Shown: positions 8,264 to 17,502 of the stretch, in pieces
Position numbering within the stretch: the stretch's first letter is position 1
Layout: every line of letters begins with the position of its first letter
Assembly: GCF_020510525.1 (NCBI RefSeq)
Contig: NZ_CP075188.1
Span: forward strand, 2,294,001-2,358,000
Direction of reading: 5' to 3'
Length of the DNA stretch: 64,000 bases
DNA from: Quatrionicoccus australiensis
GTDB taxonomy: Bacteria > Pseudomonadota > Gammaproteobacteria > Burkholderiales > Rhodocyclaceae
The notes under the pieces: generated by a model
Databases searched by the model: none
Told to the model about the DNA's origin: nothing
The model's input: only the letters and a program-made list of their open reading frames with translations
Program-made: the position numbers and the translations under genes

Positions 8264-10225
8264 TTAACCCTTGAGTTGTTCCAGGATGGCCGGATTTTCG
8301 AGCGTCGAGGTGTCTTGCGTCAGTTCCTCGCCCTTGGCCAGACCACGCAGCAGACGACGCATGATCTTGCCCGAACGGGTCTTCGGCAGGTTGTCACCGA
8401 AACGGATGTCTTTCGGCTTGGCGATCGGACCGATTTCCTTGCCCACCCAGTCAGACAGTTCCTTGATGATGCGCTTGGCGTCGTCACCGGTCGGGCGCTG
8501 GCCCTTCAGAACGACGAAGGCCACGATGGCTTCACCGGTCAGGTCATCCGGACGACCGACCACGGCGGCTTCGGCAACCAGCGGGTTGGCAACCAGTGCG
8601 GATTCGATTTCCATCGTACCCATGCGGTGACCGGAAACGTTCAGCACGTCGTCGATACGACCGGTAATGGTGAAGTAGCCGGTGTCCTTGTCACGGATCG
8701 CGCCGTCACCAGCCAGGTAGTACTTGCCCTGGAAGTCTTGCGGATAGTAGGACTTGACGAAGCGTTCGTCGTCGTTCCAGATCGTGCGGATCATCGACGG
8801 CCACGGCTTCTTGCAGACCAGGATACCGCCCTGACCCCACGGCAGATCGGCGCCGGTCTCATCGACCACGGCGAACTGGATGCCCGGGAACGGCAGGGTG
8901 CAGGAACCCGGAACCAGCGGGGTTGCGCCCGGCAGCGGGGTGATCATGTGACCACCGGTTTCGGTTTGCCAGAAGGTATCGACGATCGGGCAACGGCCGC
9001 CACCGACGTTTTCGTAGTACCACGTCCAGGCAGCCGGGTTGATCGGCTCGCCGACGGAACCGAGGATGCGCAACGACGACAGGTCGAAGCTCTTCGGATG
9101 CACGGACGGGGTCGTGTCGGAGGCCTTGATCAGCGAACGGATCGCGGTCGGGGCGGTGTAGAAGATGGTGGCCTTGTGATCCTGGATCATCTTCCAGAAA
9201 CGACCGGCATCCGGGAAGGTCGGCACACCTTCGAAAACGATTTCGGTAGCGCCGCAGGCGAGCGGGCCGTAGGTGATGTAGGTGTGACCGGTGACCCAGC
9301 CGATGTCGGCCGTACACCAGAAGACGTCCGACGGCTTGATGTCGAAGGTCCACTTCATGGTCATGATGGCGTGCAGCAGGTAGCCGCCGGTGGAGTGCTG
9401 AACACCCTTCGGCTTGCCGGTGGAGCCGGACGTGTAGAGCAGGAACAGCGGGTGTTCGGCTTCGACCCACTCCGGTTCGCAGACGTCGGACTGGTTGGCG
9501 ACAGCGTCGTGCAACCAGGTGTCACGACCGGCAACCATGTTGACTTCGGCGCCGGTGCGCTTGAAGACGATGACGTTCTTGACCGAGTCGCAACCGCCCA
9601 TGGCGAAGGCTTCGTCAGCGATCGGCTTGAGCGGGATGGCCTTGCCGCCGCGGAACTGGCCGTCGGAAGTGATCAGGGCAACCGCGCCGGCGTCGTTGAT
9701 GCGATCGCGCAGGGACTGGGCGGAGAAGCCGCCGAAAACGATGGAGTGGATGGCGCCGATACGGGCACAGGCCTGCATCGCGCAGATGCCTTCAACGGTC
9801 ATCGGCATGTAGATGACGACGCGATCGCCCTTCTTGACGCCCATGCCGCGCAGGGCATTGGCAAACTTGGCAACCTTGGAGAGCAGTTCCTTGTAGGTCA
9901 CCTTGGTGACTTCGCCGTTGTCGGCTTCGAAGATCAGGGCGACTTTTTCGCCGAGACCGGCTTCGACATTGCGATCGAGACAGTTGTAGGAAACATTGAG
10001 CTTGCCGTCGGCAAACCACTTGAAGAAGGGAGCGTTCGATTCGTCCAGTGACTGGGTAAACGGTTGCTTCCAGGTGATGAATTCGCGGGCACGCTTGGCC
10101 CAGAATTCCGGATAGTCAGCTTCCGCTTCCGCGCACAGGGCACGGTAGGCATCCATCCCGGAAACCGCCGCATTCTTGACCATTTCTTCGGACGGATAAA
10201 TTAGCTGCACGGACTCATTCGACAT
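8264..10225 (-). CDS. acs: Acetyl-CoA synthetase
   Basis: A 653-residue AMP-forming acetate:CoA ligase that makes acetyl-CoA from acetate, ATP and CoA in the cytoplasm. It has the family length and the P-loop-like signature [13 protein letters not shown] second conserved block is [11 protein letters not shown], and the C-terminal catalytic lysine motif [13 protein letters not shown] is present, the usual target of regulatory acetylation. The ATG has GAGGAGAAAAAT directly before it. The 250-bp region upstream should carry the promoter; I could not define it. The gene sits beside a CrbS-type symporter-kinase, the type that controls acs in other bacteria. Confidence 0.98.
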   Translation of the reverse strand: MSNESVQLIYPSEEMVKNAAVSGMDAYRALCAEAEADYPEFWAKRAREFITWKQPFTQSLDESNAPFFKWFADGKLNVSYNCLDRNVEAGLGEKVALIFEADNGEVTKVTYKELLSKVAKFANALRGMGVKKGDRVVIYMPMTVEGICAMQACARIGAIHSIVFGGFSAQSLRDRINDAGAVALITSDGQFRGGKAIPLKPIADEAFAMGGCDSVKNVIVFKRTGAEVNMVAGRDTWLHDAVANQSDVCEPEWVEAEHPLFLLYTSGSTGKPKGVQHSTGGYLLHAIMTMKWTFDIKPSDVFWCTADIGWVTGHTYITYGPLACGATEIVFEGVPTFPDAGRFWKMIQDHKATIFYTAPTAIRSLIKASDTTPSVHPKSFDLSSLRILGSVGEPINPAAWTWYYENVGGGRCPIVDTFWQTETGGHMITPLPGATPLVPGSCTLPFPGIQFAVVDETGADLPWGQGGILVCKKPWPSMIRTIWNDDERFVKSYYPQDFQGKYYLAGDGAIRDKDTGYFTITGRIDDVLNVSGHRMGTMEIESALVANPLVAEAAVVGRPDDLTGEAIVAFVVLKGQRPTGDDAKRIIKELSDWVGKEIGPIAKPKDIRFGDNLPKTRSGKIMRRLLRGLAKGEELTQDTSTLENPAILEQLKG

Positions 10226-10477
10226 ATTTTTCTCCTCTGCGGTACTTCGCGCTTTTGTTGAAACAACCGATCGGATCTCGGGTTTGCCCCGGGACTATTT
10301 AAAGCCGCCCAAGCTGGAGAACTGCTCACTCCCCTCGCCAGCGTTGAGGCGGCATTAGACGTTGATAATCTTACAAAGGCCTTACGAAATCACGCTGCGG
10401 CGCAGCAATTCGGCATATGCCGGAAGCGCAGCAGCAGCGTGATAAACTTCGCCTCCCCGACTCAGACCGAAGCCCCG

Positions 10478-11014
10478 ATGAACTCTCCGATCAAGCATCT
10501 CGAATCCTTCATTTTCGCCAGCCGCTGGATCCAGGCACCGCTTTACCTTGGCCTGATCGTCGCCCAGATCGTTTACTGCTGGCTATTCATGGTTGAACTG
10601 AGCCACCTGGTTCACAACGCGATCGATGCAGCCCACATCAGTGAAGCCGAGATCATGCTGGCCGTGCTTGGCCTGATTGACGTGGTGATGATCGCCAACC
10701 TGCTCGTCATGGTCATCGTCGGCGGCTACGAAACCTTCGTTTCCCGCCTCGACCTCGACGACCATCCGGATCAGCCGGAATGGCTGTCGCACGTCAATGC
10801 CGGCGTCCTCAAGATCAAGCTGTCGACCGCGATCATCGGCATTTCGTCGATCCACCTGCTGAAAAGCTTCATCAATGCTGCCAACCTGTCCGAGCAAACG
10901 CTGAAGTGGCAGGTGATCATTCATGTCGTATTCCTTTTCTCCGCCCTGGCCATGGCGCTTGTCGACAAGACCATGACCCAGACCCTCGCTCTTCAAAACC
11001 AAAAACACCACTAA
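10478..11014 (+). CDS. UPF0114 family membrane protein
   Basis: A 178-residue protein with three to four hydrophobic segments. [17 protein letters not shown] near the start matches the family signature (ASRWLLAPIYLGL in YqhA). I placed the start at 10478, which gives the usual N terminus; an upstream GTG at 10439 would add 13 residues with no family counterpart. It precedes fumarase by 15 bp and is probably co-transcribed with it. The function of UPF0114 proteins is unknown. Confidence 0.88.
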   Translation: MNSPIKHLESFIFASRWIQAPLYLGLIVAQIVYCWLFMVELSHLVHNAIDAAHISEAEIMLAVLGLIDVVMIANLLVMVIVGGYETFVSRLDLDDHPDQPEWLSHVNAGVLKIKLSTAIIGISSIHLLKSFINAANLSEQTLKWQVIIHVVFLFSALAMALVDKTMTQTLALQNQKHH

Positions 11015-11029
11015 AAACGGAGTTCTTGC

Positions 11030-12562
11030 ATGACCGCCATCAAACAGGAAGACCTGATCCAGTCCGTTGCCGATGCTTTCCAGTACATCAGCTACTACCA
11101 CCCGCTCGATTACATCAAGGCGCTGGGTGAAGCCTACGAGCGCGAGGAATCCCCCGCTGCCAAGGACGCCATTGCCCAGATCCTGACCAATTCGCGCATG
11201 TCGGCCGAAGGCCACCGCCCGATCTGCCAGGACACCGGTATCGGCATGGTCTTCATCAAGGTCGGCATGCAGGTCACCTGGCCGGATGCCACGATGAGCA
11301 TCCAGGAAATGATCAATGAAGGCGTGCGTCGCGCCTACGGCAACCCGGACAATCCGCTGCGCGCCTCGGTGCTCGCCGATCCGGCCGGCACCCGCAAGAA
11401 CACCAAGGACAACACCCCGGCCGTCGTGCATTTCGAGATCGTCGAAGGCCACCACGTCGAAGTGATCTGTGCGGCCAAGGGCGGCGGCTCGGAAGCCAAG
11501 TCCAAGTTCGCCATGCTCAACCCGTCCGACGACCTGGTCGACTGGGTCCTGAAGAAGATCCCGGAAATGGGTGCCGGCTGGTGCCCGCCCGGCATCATCG
11601 GCATCGGCATCGGCGGCACGCCGGAAAAGGCCATGCTGCTGGCCAAGGAATCGATCATGGCACCGGTTGATATTCACGAACTGAAAGCCAAGGCTGCCAC
11701 TGGCGCCAAGCTGACCCGTCCGGAAGAACTGCGCCTCGAACTGATGGAAAAGATCAACGCCCTCGGCGTCGGCGCCCAGGGCCTCGGCGGCCTGACCACC
11801 GTGCTTGACGTCAAGGTGCTGGATTACCCCTGCCACGCCGCCAACCTGCCGGTTGCGCTGGTTCCCAACTGTGCCGCGACCCGCCACTGCCATTTCCATC
11901 TCGATGGCTCCGGCCCCGCCAAGCTCGAACCGCCGAAGCTGGAAGACTGGCCGGCCGTCACCTGGACGCCGGACCTCAAGGCCGCGACGCAGGTCAATCT
12001 GAACACCCTGACCAAGGAAGAAGTCGCCGCCTGGAAACCGGGCCAGAAGCTGCTCCTCAACGGCAAGATGCTGACCGGCCGTGACGCCGCACACAAGCGC
12101 ATTGCCGACATGCTGGCCAAGGGCGAAAAGCTGCCGGTCGACTTCACCAACCGCGTCATTTACTACGTCGGCCCGGTTGATCCGGTGCGTGACGAAGTCG
12201 TCGGACCGGCCGGCCCGACCACCGGCACGCGGATGGACAAGTTCACCCGCATGATGCTGGAACAGACCGGCCTGATCTCGATGATCGGCAAGTCCGAGCG
12301 CGGCCCGGTTGCCATCGAGGCGATCAAGGACAACAAGTCGGCCTACCTGATGGCGGTCGGCGGCGCTGCCTACCTGGTCGCCAAGGCCATCAAGTCGGCC
12401 AAGGTGGTCGGCTTTGCCGATCTGGGCATGGAAGCGATCTACGAGTTCGACGTCGAGAACATGCCGGTGACGGTGGCGGTCGACTCGTCCGGCATCAGCG
12501 TGCATGAAACCGGTCCGAAGGAATGGCAGGTCAAGATTGGCAAGATCCCGCTCAAGGGCTGA
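11030..12562 (+). CDS. fumA: Fumarate hydratase, class I (iron-sulfur)
   Basis: A 510-residue single-chain class I fumarase that converts fumarate to malate in the TCA cycle using an oxygen-sensitive 4Fe-4S cluster. The N-terminal catalytic domain contains the cysteine-bearing block CQDTGIGMVFIKVG. The C-terminal domain is the fumarase beta fold (PVDPVRDEVVGPAGPTTGTR and GKSERGP). CGGAG lies 8 bp before the ATG. A strong terminator follows. The symbol is by family only; fumA and fumB cannot be told apart here. Confidence 0.95.
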   Translation: MTAIKQEDLIQSVADAFQYISYYHPLDYIKALGEAYEREESPAAKDAIAQILTNSRMSAEGHRPICQDTGIGMVFIKVGMQVTWPDATMSIQEMINEGVRRAYGNPDNPLRASVLADPAGTRKNTKDNTPAVVHFEIVEGHHVEVICAAKGGGSEAKSKFAMLNPSDDLVDWVLKKIPEMGAGWCPPGIIGIGIGGTPEKAMLLAKESIMAPVDIHELKAKAATGAKLTRPEELRLELMEKINALGVGAQGLGGLTTVLDVKVLDYPCHAANLPVALVPNCAATRHCHFHLDGSGPAKLEPPKLEDWPAVTWTPDLKAATQVNLNTLTKEEVAAWKPGQKLLLNGKMLTGRDAAHKRIADMLAKGEKLPVDFTNRVIYYVGPVDPVRDEVVGPAGPTTGTRMDKFTRMMLEQTGLISMIGKSERGPVAIEAIKDNKSAYLMAVGGAAYLVAKAIKSAKVVGFADLGMEAIYEFDVENMPVTVAVDSSGISVHETGPKEWQVKIGKIPLKG

Positions 12563-12577
12563 TCTTTCAGCACCAAC

Positions 12578-12606
12578 AAAAAGCCGGCTTCGCGCCGGCT
12601 TTTTTT
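12578..12606 (+). terminator. Rho-independent terminator after fumarase
   Basis: AAAAGCCGGC, TTCG-type loop, GCCGGCTTTTTT. The A-run on the left makes it work in both directions, so it may also serve the convergent gene at 12620. Confidence 0.9.
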
Positions 12607-12619
12607 ACACCCGGAAAAA

Positions 12620-13903
12620 CTAGTCGGTCGTCCGCTCGGACTGCGCCCGCTCGCTCAAACGGCGCTGCATTTCATCGAGCGGCAGGCCAAAATCGAACAT
12701 TTTTTCGAGTTGACCGAGCAGGGGCATCAATTGCAGACCGGCTTGCCCCAGACAGGAAGCCATGAGCTCCGGTGATGGTTCAGCCAGTACGCTCTGCAGG
12801 CGACCGAGAAAAGCGTCCTGAGCGCCGAACAACCGGTCGGGAGCAGGATCGCCGGAGATGACGCGATTGCCACCGGCCGCCACTGCCGCTGCCAGCCGTT
12901 GGCGGGCCAGCTGCAACAGATCCGTGCCGCCTGGTACAGCGCCCTCCTCTGGCGAGGCCGCAACACCGACGCTGACGGTCAGATCAACCCGCTGCCCGCG
13001 CACCGAAATCTGGGCCGCCGCCAGGGCCTTGCAGACGCGACTGGCGAAACTCGTACACAACGCCCGGTTGGTCTGCGTCGCCAGGATGGCGATCTGGCCC
13101 GGCGCCAGCTGGCCGATGCTGTCCTCGCCGCGTATCTTGTTGGCCAGCAAGGCCGAGACCTTGCGCGCCACCCGTTCGGCAAGCTCGACACCATAGCTTG
13201 CGAGCAGCCTGTCATAGCCATCGAGGCCAAAGACCAGCACCCCGGCAGCACTGGCCGCCGGCAGTTGCTGCAGACTCTCGGCAAATTTGTTCGGACTCAG
13301 CAGAACGGTATCGCGGCCAGTACGCGCAAAACCCTCGTGAGCGACATCATGCAATCCGGCCAGAAGACCGACCTGCCCCATGATGTCGGTTGCCCCGGTA
13401 ATGCTGCGCTCACCGGTATAAGCGCGGGCGGACTCATCCGCCGGCGCACCATCGGCAGCTTGCGCCAGCGCGAGAGAGCCGGGCTTGAGAGCCTGCTGGC
13501 GGCGCTCTTCGGCCGGATGCGCTTGCCCGAGCAGATGATCGAGCAACGCAGCCATGTCGGCCGGTGGCAAATGCTTGGGAATGAAATCAGTGACGCCACG
13601 CTGGCTGGCAGCGAGTTTTTCCTGGGCGGAGTAGGACTCCGAAACGACCATGAAAAACGGCATGCGATTGAGGCGGCACAACTTGTTTTCACGGATCTGC
13701 TCGACCAGCTCAAGCGCATCCAGCTTGGCCAGATGCCCGCCCGAGATGACGGCGACGATGGAACTGTCGAGGACCAGCGTCTGCCAGGCCGACTCGCCAT
13801 CGGCATCCTCGCAAACCTTGAAATGTCCCTTCAGATATCTGGCCAGCGACGCCCGGGTGACCCGTGACGCATCGACGATCAGAACCTTCTGCAACTTTGT
13901 CAT
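12620..13903 (-). CDS. Degenerate receiver / GGDEF-like signalling protein
   Basis: A 427-residue cytoplasmic protein. Residues 1-120 have a receiver fold (KVLIVDASRVTRASLARYL). The position of the phospho-acceptor reads VAVISGGHL, with no aspartate. Residues about 210-345 align with diguanylate cyclase domains (VLVFGLDGYDRLLASYG, VDLTVSVGVAA). The GGDEF signature is replaced by LAPGQIAIL, so synthesis of c-di-GMP is unlikely. A helical tail of about 80 residues follows. I set the start at 13903 (MTKLQKVLIV) rather than at 13939, because the receiver begins immediately. It is more likely a scaffold or a nucleotide-binding effector than an enzyme. Confidence 0.75.
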   Translation of the reverse strand: MTKLQKVLIVDASRVTRASLARYLKGHFKVCEDADGESAWQTLVLDSSIVAVISGGHLAKLDALELVEQIRENKLCRLNRMPFFMVVSESYSAQEKLAASQRGVTDFIPKHLPPADMAALLDHLLGQAHPAEERRQQALKPGSLALAQAADGAPADESARAYTGERSITGATDIMGQVGLLAGLHDVAHEGFARTGRDTVLLSPNKFAESLQQLPAASAAGVLVFGLDGYDRLLASYGVELAERVARKVSALLANKIRGEDSIGQLAPGQIAILATQTNRALCTSFASRVCKALAAAQISVRGQRVDLTVSVGVAASPEEGAVPGGTDLLQLARQRLAAAVAAGGNRVISGDPAPDRLFGAQDAFLGRLQSVLAEPSPELMASCLGQAGLQLMPLLGQLEKMFDFGLPLDEMQRRLSERAQSERTTD

Positions 13904-14130
13904 GGTGCTTTCGTAGCAGAGAACACCTGGCTGGCGCACTCCGGTATATGACTAAAGGAATACATCAGTTTATTCCAATTTTGCAAAGAAAGGTAAATCC
14001 AGAATGCATTTACCCATCTTTACAACGTGATGGACCAAGGATGCGGCAAGACCATCCCGGACTACTTGCCAGCGAGAAAAAACTAAGCCATAGTTCGCCT
14101 TCAATTTTTTCAGCCCAATCCGAATCCGCC
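13904..14130. other. Upstream region of the ilvBN leader
   Basis: A 227-bp AT-richer stretch between the divergent receiver/GGDEF-like gene and the ivbL-like leader. It must hold promoters for both directions. I see no gene and no motif I can assign with confidence. Confidence 0.4.
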
Positions 14131-14244
14131 ATGACCAACGCCCGCCACTTCCGCCCCAGCCCTGCCCGTGCAGTGCCGGCTGCTGTCGTCCGCGTAGTCG
14201 TCGTAGTAGGCGTCGTTACAGACACGCCGTCGCGGATTGGGTAG
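14131..14244 (+). CDS. ivbL: ilvBN leader peptide (ivbL-like)
   Basis: A 37-codon ORF ending 100 bp before ilvB, encoding a peptide whose middle reads PAAVVRVVVVVGVV. Nine of twelve consecutive codons are valine codons. This closely resembles the enterobacterial IvbL leader (AAVVVVRVVVVVGNAP as I recall it). A terminator hairpin follows at 14267-14303. The arrangement is classical attenuation: when charged valine tRNA is scarce the ribosome stalls on the valine run and the terminator does not form. No strong RBS is visible before the ATG. There are no leucine codons, so valine alone seems to be sensed. Confidence 0.85.
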   Translation: MTNARHFRPSPARAVPAAVVRVVVVVGVVTDTPSRIG

Positions 14245-14266
14245 CAGAAACAGCACAGACTTCCCC

Positions 14267-14303
14267 AAACCCCGCCGGCGCAAACCGGCGGGGTTTTGTT
14301 TTT
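14267..14303 (+). terminator. Attenuator terminator in front of ilvB
   Basis: AAACCCCGCCGG and CCGGCGGGGTTT form a 12-bp stem with loop CGCAAA, followed by TGTTTTT. It lies between the valine-rich leader peptide and ilvB. Confidence 0.9.
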
Positions 14304-14344
14304 GGAGCCCGCCGGTTGTGCCACCAACCAGCAAGGAGTACTCC

Positions 14345-16015
14345 ATGACAGAAACCCTGACCGGTGCCCAGATCACCATCCGCCTGCTTGAACGCCAGGG
14401 CATCCGCAACGTCGCCGGCATTCCCGGCGGCGCCATCCTGCCCATTTACGATGCGCTCGGGCAGTCGACCGTCATCCACCACGTGCTCGCCCGCCACGAA
14501 CAGGGCGCCGGCTTCATGGCCCAGGGCATGGCGCGGGTCAGCGGCCAGCCGGCCGTCTGCATGGCGTCTTCCGGCCCCGGCGCAACCAACCTGCTGACCG
14601 CGATTGCCGACGCCAAGCTCGACTCCATCCCGCTCGTCGCGATCACCGGCCAGGTGCCGCGCGCCATGATCGGCACCGACGCCTTCCAGGAAGTCGACAC
14701 CTATGGCCTGTCGATTCCGATCACCAAGCATAACTTCCTGGTGACCTCGGCCGAGGAACTGCTCGAAGTGATTCCGCGCGCCTTCCGGATCGCCGCCTCG
14801 GGCCGCCCCGGCCCGGTGCTCGTCGACATTCCCAAGGATGTGCAGACGCAGGCCATCGAAGTCAGCGACTGGCCGGCGCCGGGCACCGCCCTGCCCGCTG
14901 TGCAGGCGGCGGCAGAGCAGATTGCCGCGGCCGCGGCGATGATCAACGCAGCGCAGCGCCCCATCCTTTATCTCGGCGGCGGCGTCGTGCACTCCGGCGC
15001 CGCGCGCCTGGCGGTCGACCTCGCCGAAAAGGCCAATTTACCGACCGTGATGACCCTGATGGCGCTGGGCAGCATGCCGGTCGATCATCCGCTGTCGCTC
15101 GGCATGCTGGGCATGCACGCGGCCCGCTACACCAACCTGGCGCTCGACGAATGCGACCTGCTGATCGCCATCGGCGCCCGCTTCGACGACCGCGCGACGG
15201 GCAAGGTGGCCGCCTTCTGCAGCCAGGCAAAAATCATTCACATCGACATCGACCCGGCCGAACTCGACAAGATCAAGACGGCAAACCTCGCCATCGGCGC
15301 CGACGTCGGCGAGGCATTGACGCAGTTGCTGCCGGCCGTCACTGAAAATGCCCGAAAAAGCTGGGTCGACCGGGTAGACGCCCTGCGCGCCGAATTCCCG
15401 CTGCACATGCCGGAGGCGGCCAATCCGCGCGCCCATTTCGGCCTGATCCGCGCCGTCGCTGCCTGCCTCGACGACGCCGCGATCATCGCCACCGACGTCG
15501 GCCAGCACCAGATGTGGGTGGCGCAGGCCTACCCGCTGCGCCGGCCGCGCCAGTGGCTGACTTCGGGCGGCCTCGGCACGATGGGTTTCGGTGTGCCGGC
15601 GGCGATTGGCGCGGCGCTTGCCGAGCCGCAGCGCACCGTGGTCTGCTTTACCGGCGACGGCTCGATCATGATGAACATCCAGGAACTGGTGACCGCCGCC
15701 GAGGAAAATGTGAACCTGAAAATCGTGCTCATGGACAACGCCTCGCTCGGCCTGGTGCACCAGCAGCAGACGCTGTTCTACGGCGAGCGCCTGTTCGCCT
15801 CGCAATTCAAGGTGACGCCGGATTTCATCAAGGTCGCCCAGGGGCTCGGCATTGCCGCGCTCGACCTTGATCTGGCGGCCGATCCTGCCGCCGCGCTGCA
15901 AGACGCCATCGCCCGACCCGGCCCCTGCCTGATCCACGCCAGCATCGATGTCGAGCAGAAGGTCTATCCCATGGTGCCGCCGGGCGCCGCCAACCGTGAA
16001 ATGATCGGAGCCTGA
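14345..16015 (+). CDS. ilvB: Acetolactate synthase, large (catalytic) subunit
   Basis: A 556-residue ThDP-dependent enzyme making acetolactate or acetohydroxybutyrate for branched-chain amino acid synthesis. Visible blocks are the catalytic glutamate region LARHEQGAGFMAQGMAR, SSGPGATNLLTAIADA, ITGQVPRAMIGTDAFQE, and the ThDP site GDGSIMMNIQELVTAAEEN. The sequence is much closer to the E. coli IlvB type than to IlvI, up to the C-terminal VYPMVPPGAAN. AAGGAG precedes the ATG. It is followed after one base by ilvN and controlled by the leader described above. Confidence 0.96.
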   Translation: MTETLTGAQITIRLLERQGIRNVAGIPGGAILPIYDALGQSTVIHHVLARHEQGAGFMAQGMARVSGQPAVCMASSGPGATNLLTAIADAKLDSIPLVAITGQVPRAMIGTDAFQEVDTYGLSIPITKHNFLVTSAEELLEVIPRAFRIAASGRPGPVLVDIPKDVQTQAIEVSDWPAPGTALPAVQAAAEQIAAAAAMINAAQRPILYLGGGVVHSGAARLAVDLAEKANLPTVMTLMALGSMPVDHPLSLGMLGMHAARYTNLALDECDLLIAIGARFDDRATGKVAAFCSQAKIIHIDIDPAELDKIKTANLAIGADVGEALTQLLPAVTENARKSWVDRVDALRAEFPLHMPEAANPRAHFGLIRAVAACLDDAAIIATDVGQHQMWVAQAYPLRRPRQWLTSGGLGTMGFGVPAAIGAALAEPQRTVVCFTGDGSIMMNIQELVTAAEENVNLKIVLMDNASLGLVHQQQTLFYGERLFASQFKVTPDFIKVAQGLGIAALDLDLAADPAAALQDAIARPGPCLIHASIDVEQKVYPMVPPGAANREMIGA

Positions 16016-16016
16016 A

Positions 16017-16328
16017 ATGAACGCCACGAACCGCAACGAACAAACCGCCCTCGCCCGCGCCGTCCTGGAAATCGACGTCAATAACCATCCCGGCGTGATG
16101 TCGCACGTCGTCGGCCTCTTTTCGCGGCGCACCTACAACGTCGACGGCATACTCTGCCTGCCGGTGGAGGATGGCACGCGCAGCCGCATCTGGCTGCTCC
16201 TCAACGAGGATCAGCGCCTGCCGCAGGTCATCAAGCAGGCGGAAAAACTCGAGGATGTCATCGCGGTGCGTCGCCACCACGCCGAGCACGCCGTATTCAG
16301 CCAGCTCGAGGAGTTCTTCCGGCCCTGA
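16017..16328 (+). CDS. ilvN: Acetolactate synthase, small (regulatory) subunit
   Basis: A 103-residue ACT-domain protein, the length of E. coli IlvN (96) and shorter than IlvH. The ACT core reads VNNHPGVMSHVVGLFSRR and YNVDGILCLPVEDG. It binds valine for feedback control and activates IlvB. The ATG overlaps the ilvB stop region (TGAAATG), so the two are translationally coupled. Confidence 0.95.
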   Translation: MNATNRNEQTALARAVLEIDVNNHPGVMSHVVGLFSRRTYNVDGILCLPVEDGTRSRIWLLLNEDQRLPQVIKQAEKLEDVIAVRRHHAEHAVFSQLEEFFRP

Positions 16329-16332
16329 CCCC

Positions 16333-16368
16333 ATGAGGGCGGCATCCGTTCTAAAATGTCGCCCTCAT
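16333..16368. repeat. 13-bp inverted repeat after ilvN
   Basis: ATGAGGGCGGCAT and ATGTCGCCCTCAT are inverted copies with one mismatch around a 10-nt loop. There is no T-run. It may end ilvBN transcripts by a Rho-assisted route or bind a protein. Confidence 0.5.
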
Positions 16369-16387
16369 CACTGACCGGGAAACCGCC

Positions 16388-16933
16388 TTGGATACGCTGT
16401 CCTTCGACTGGCCGCAAAGCGCTGCAGCACTCGTCGCACACGCCGAACGGCGCAGTGACCTGGCCCGCCTGATCATGGCCGGCACCTCGCACGTCGACTC
16501 CTGGCTGATCGAAAACCGCATCCTGCCCGTGCTGCACGAAAAGCAGCCAGGCCGGCTGGTCTTTTCCTCGTGCTGCCATGGCGATGGCGAACGCACGGCA
16601 ACACTTATCCCGCTGCCGGATGGCAGCGCCTTCGCCTGTGACGCGAGCGGCCGCTGGTCGGCCCTGGAAGCAAGTGCCGCCCTGCATGAAATCGGCCATC
16701 TCGGTTACCGCTTCGCGCCCGGCAAGCGCTGGCAGCACGGTTTCTCCGCCCGGATCGAAAGCGCGGACGGCACGCTGCAACCGGCCTCGCCGGAACAAGC
16801 AGCAGCCTTCTGGGAACAAGTCACCGGCGAGCGCCCGCACGGGTTTTCGGCCGGCGCACTGGATCAGGTCGAGGCGATCGGTCTCGACGTCATCGAACGC
16901 CTGTTCAGCACCCAGGGCCATCTCGGGCTCTAG
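16388..16933 (+). CDS. Conserved-looking hypothetical protein, 181 aa
   Basis: Starts at TTG (16388) and encodes 181 residues with no signal peptide or membrane segment. I do not recognise the family. Coding character is good: third-position GC is high and the frame is open throughout. It contains a cysteine pair in VFSSCCHGDGERTA and a tryptophan-rich middle (GRWSALEAS, GKRWQHGFS). It lies between ilvN and the convergent def gene and may be transcribed from its own promoter, since a hairpin separates it from ilvN. Confidence 0.65.
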   Translation: MDTLSFDWPQSAAALVAHAERRSDLARLIMAGTSHVDSWLIENRILPVLHEKQPGRLVFSSCCHGDGERTATLIPLPDGSAFACDASGRWSALEASAALHEIGHLGYRFAPGKRWQHGFSARIESADGTLQPASPEQAAAFWEQVTGERPHGFSAGALDQVEAIGLDVIERLFSTQGHLGL

Positions 16934-16941
16934 GACATGCC

Positions 16942-17463
16942 CTAAGAAAGTTCGGGAAACAACACCTCGGTGTAGCCAAAGCGCGTCAGGTCGCGCATCC
17001 GCGTCGGGTAGAGACGGCCGATCAGATGATCGCATTCGTGCTGCACGACGCGAGCATGGAAGCCCTCGACCGTGCGATCGATGGCGCTGCCATCGGCAGC
17101 TAACCCCTGGTAGCGGATACGCGCATGACGCGGCACTTCGCCACGCAGGCCGGGGACCGACAGACAACCCTCCCAAGCGCTCTCCTCGGCATCACCAAGT
17201 GGCGTAATCAGCGGATTGATCAGGATGGTTTGTGGCACCGCCCCGGCATCCGGATAGCGGGTACTGGCTTCAAATCCGAAAATGACCAGTTGCAGGCCGA
17301 CACCGATCTGCGGCGCGGCCAGCCCGACCCCGCCAGCGGCGACCATGGTATCGAACATATCCTCGATCAGTTCCTGCAAGGCCGGCGTTGCGAAGTCGCG
17401 CACCGGCACCGCCGTCTGCAACAGGCGCGGATCGCCCATGCGGAGAATGTTGCGTATCGTCAT
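16942..17463 (-). CDS. def: Peptide deformylase
   Basis: A 173-residue metalloenzyme that removes the N-formyl group from new proteins. All three family motifs are present: [18 protein letters not shown] with the metal-binding cysteine, and HECDHLIG with the two histidines and the catalytic glutamate. There is no fmt beside it, so this is probably a second deformylase or a relocated one. It faces the 181-aa gene with only 8 bp between the stops. Confidence 0.95.
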   Translation of the reverse strand: MTIRNILRMGDPRLLQTAVPVRDFATPALQELIEDMFDTMVAAGGVGLAAPQIGVGLQLVIFGFEASTRYPDAGAVPQTILINPLITPLGDAEESAWEGCLSVPGLRGEVPRHARIRYQGLAADGSAIDRTVEGFHARVVQHECDHLIGRLYPTRMRDLTRFGYTEVLFPELS

Positions 17464-17502
17464 GTTGCCCCCTGTCCTGCGAGCGCTGCCGGGAGGCCGC
17501 GC

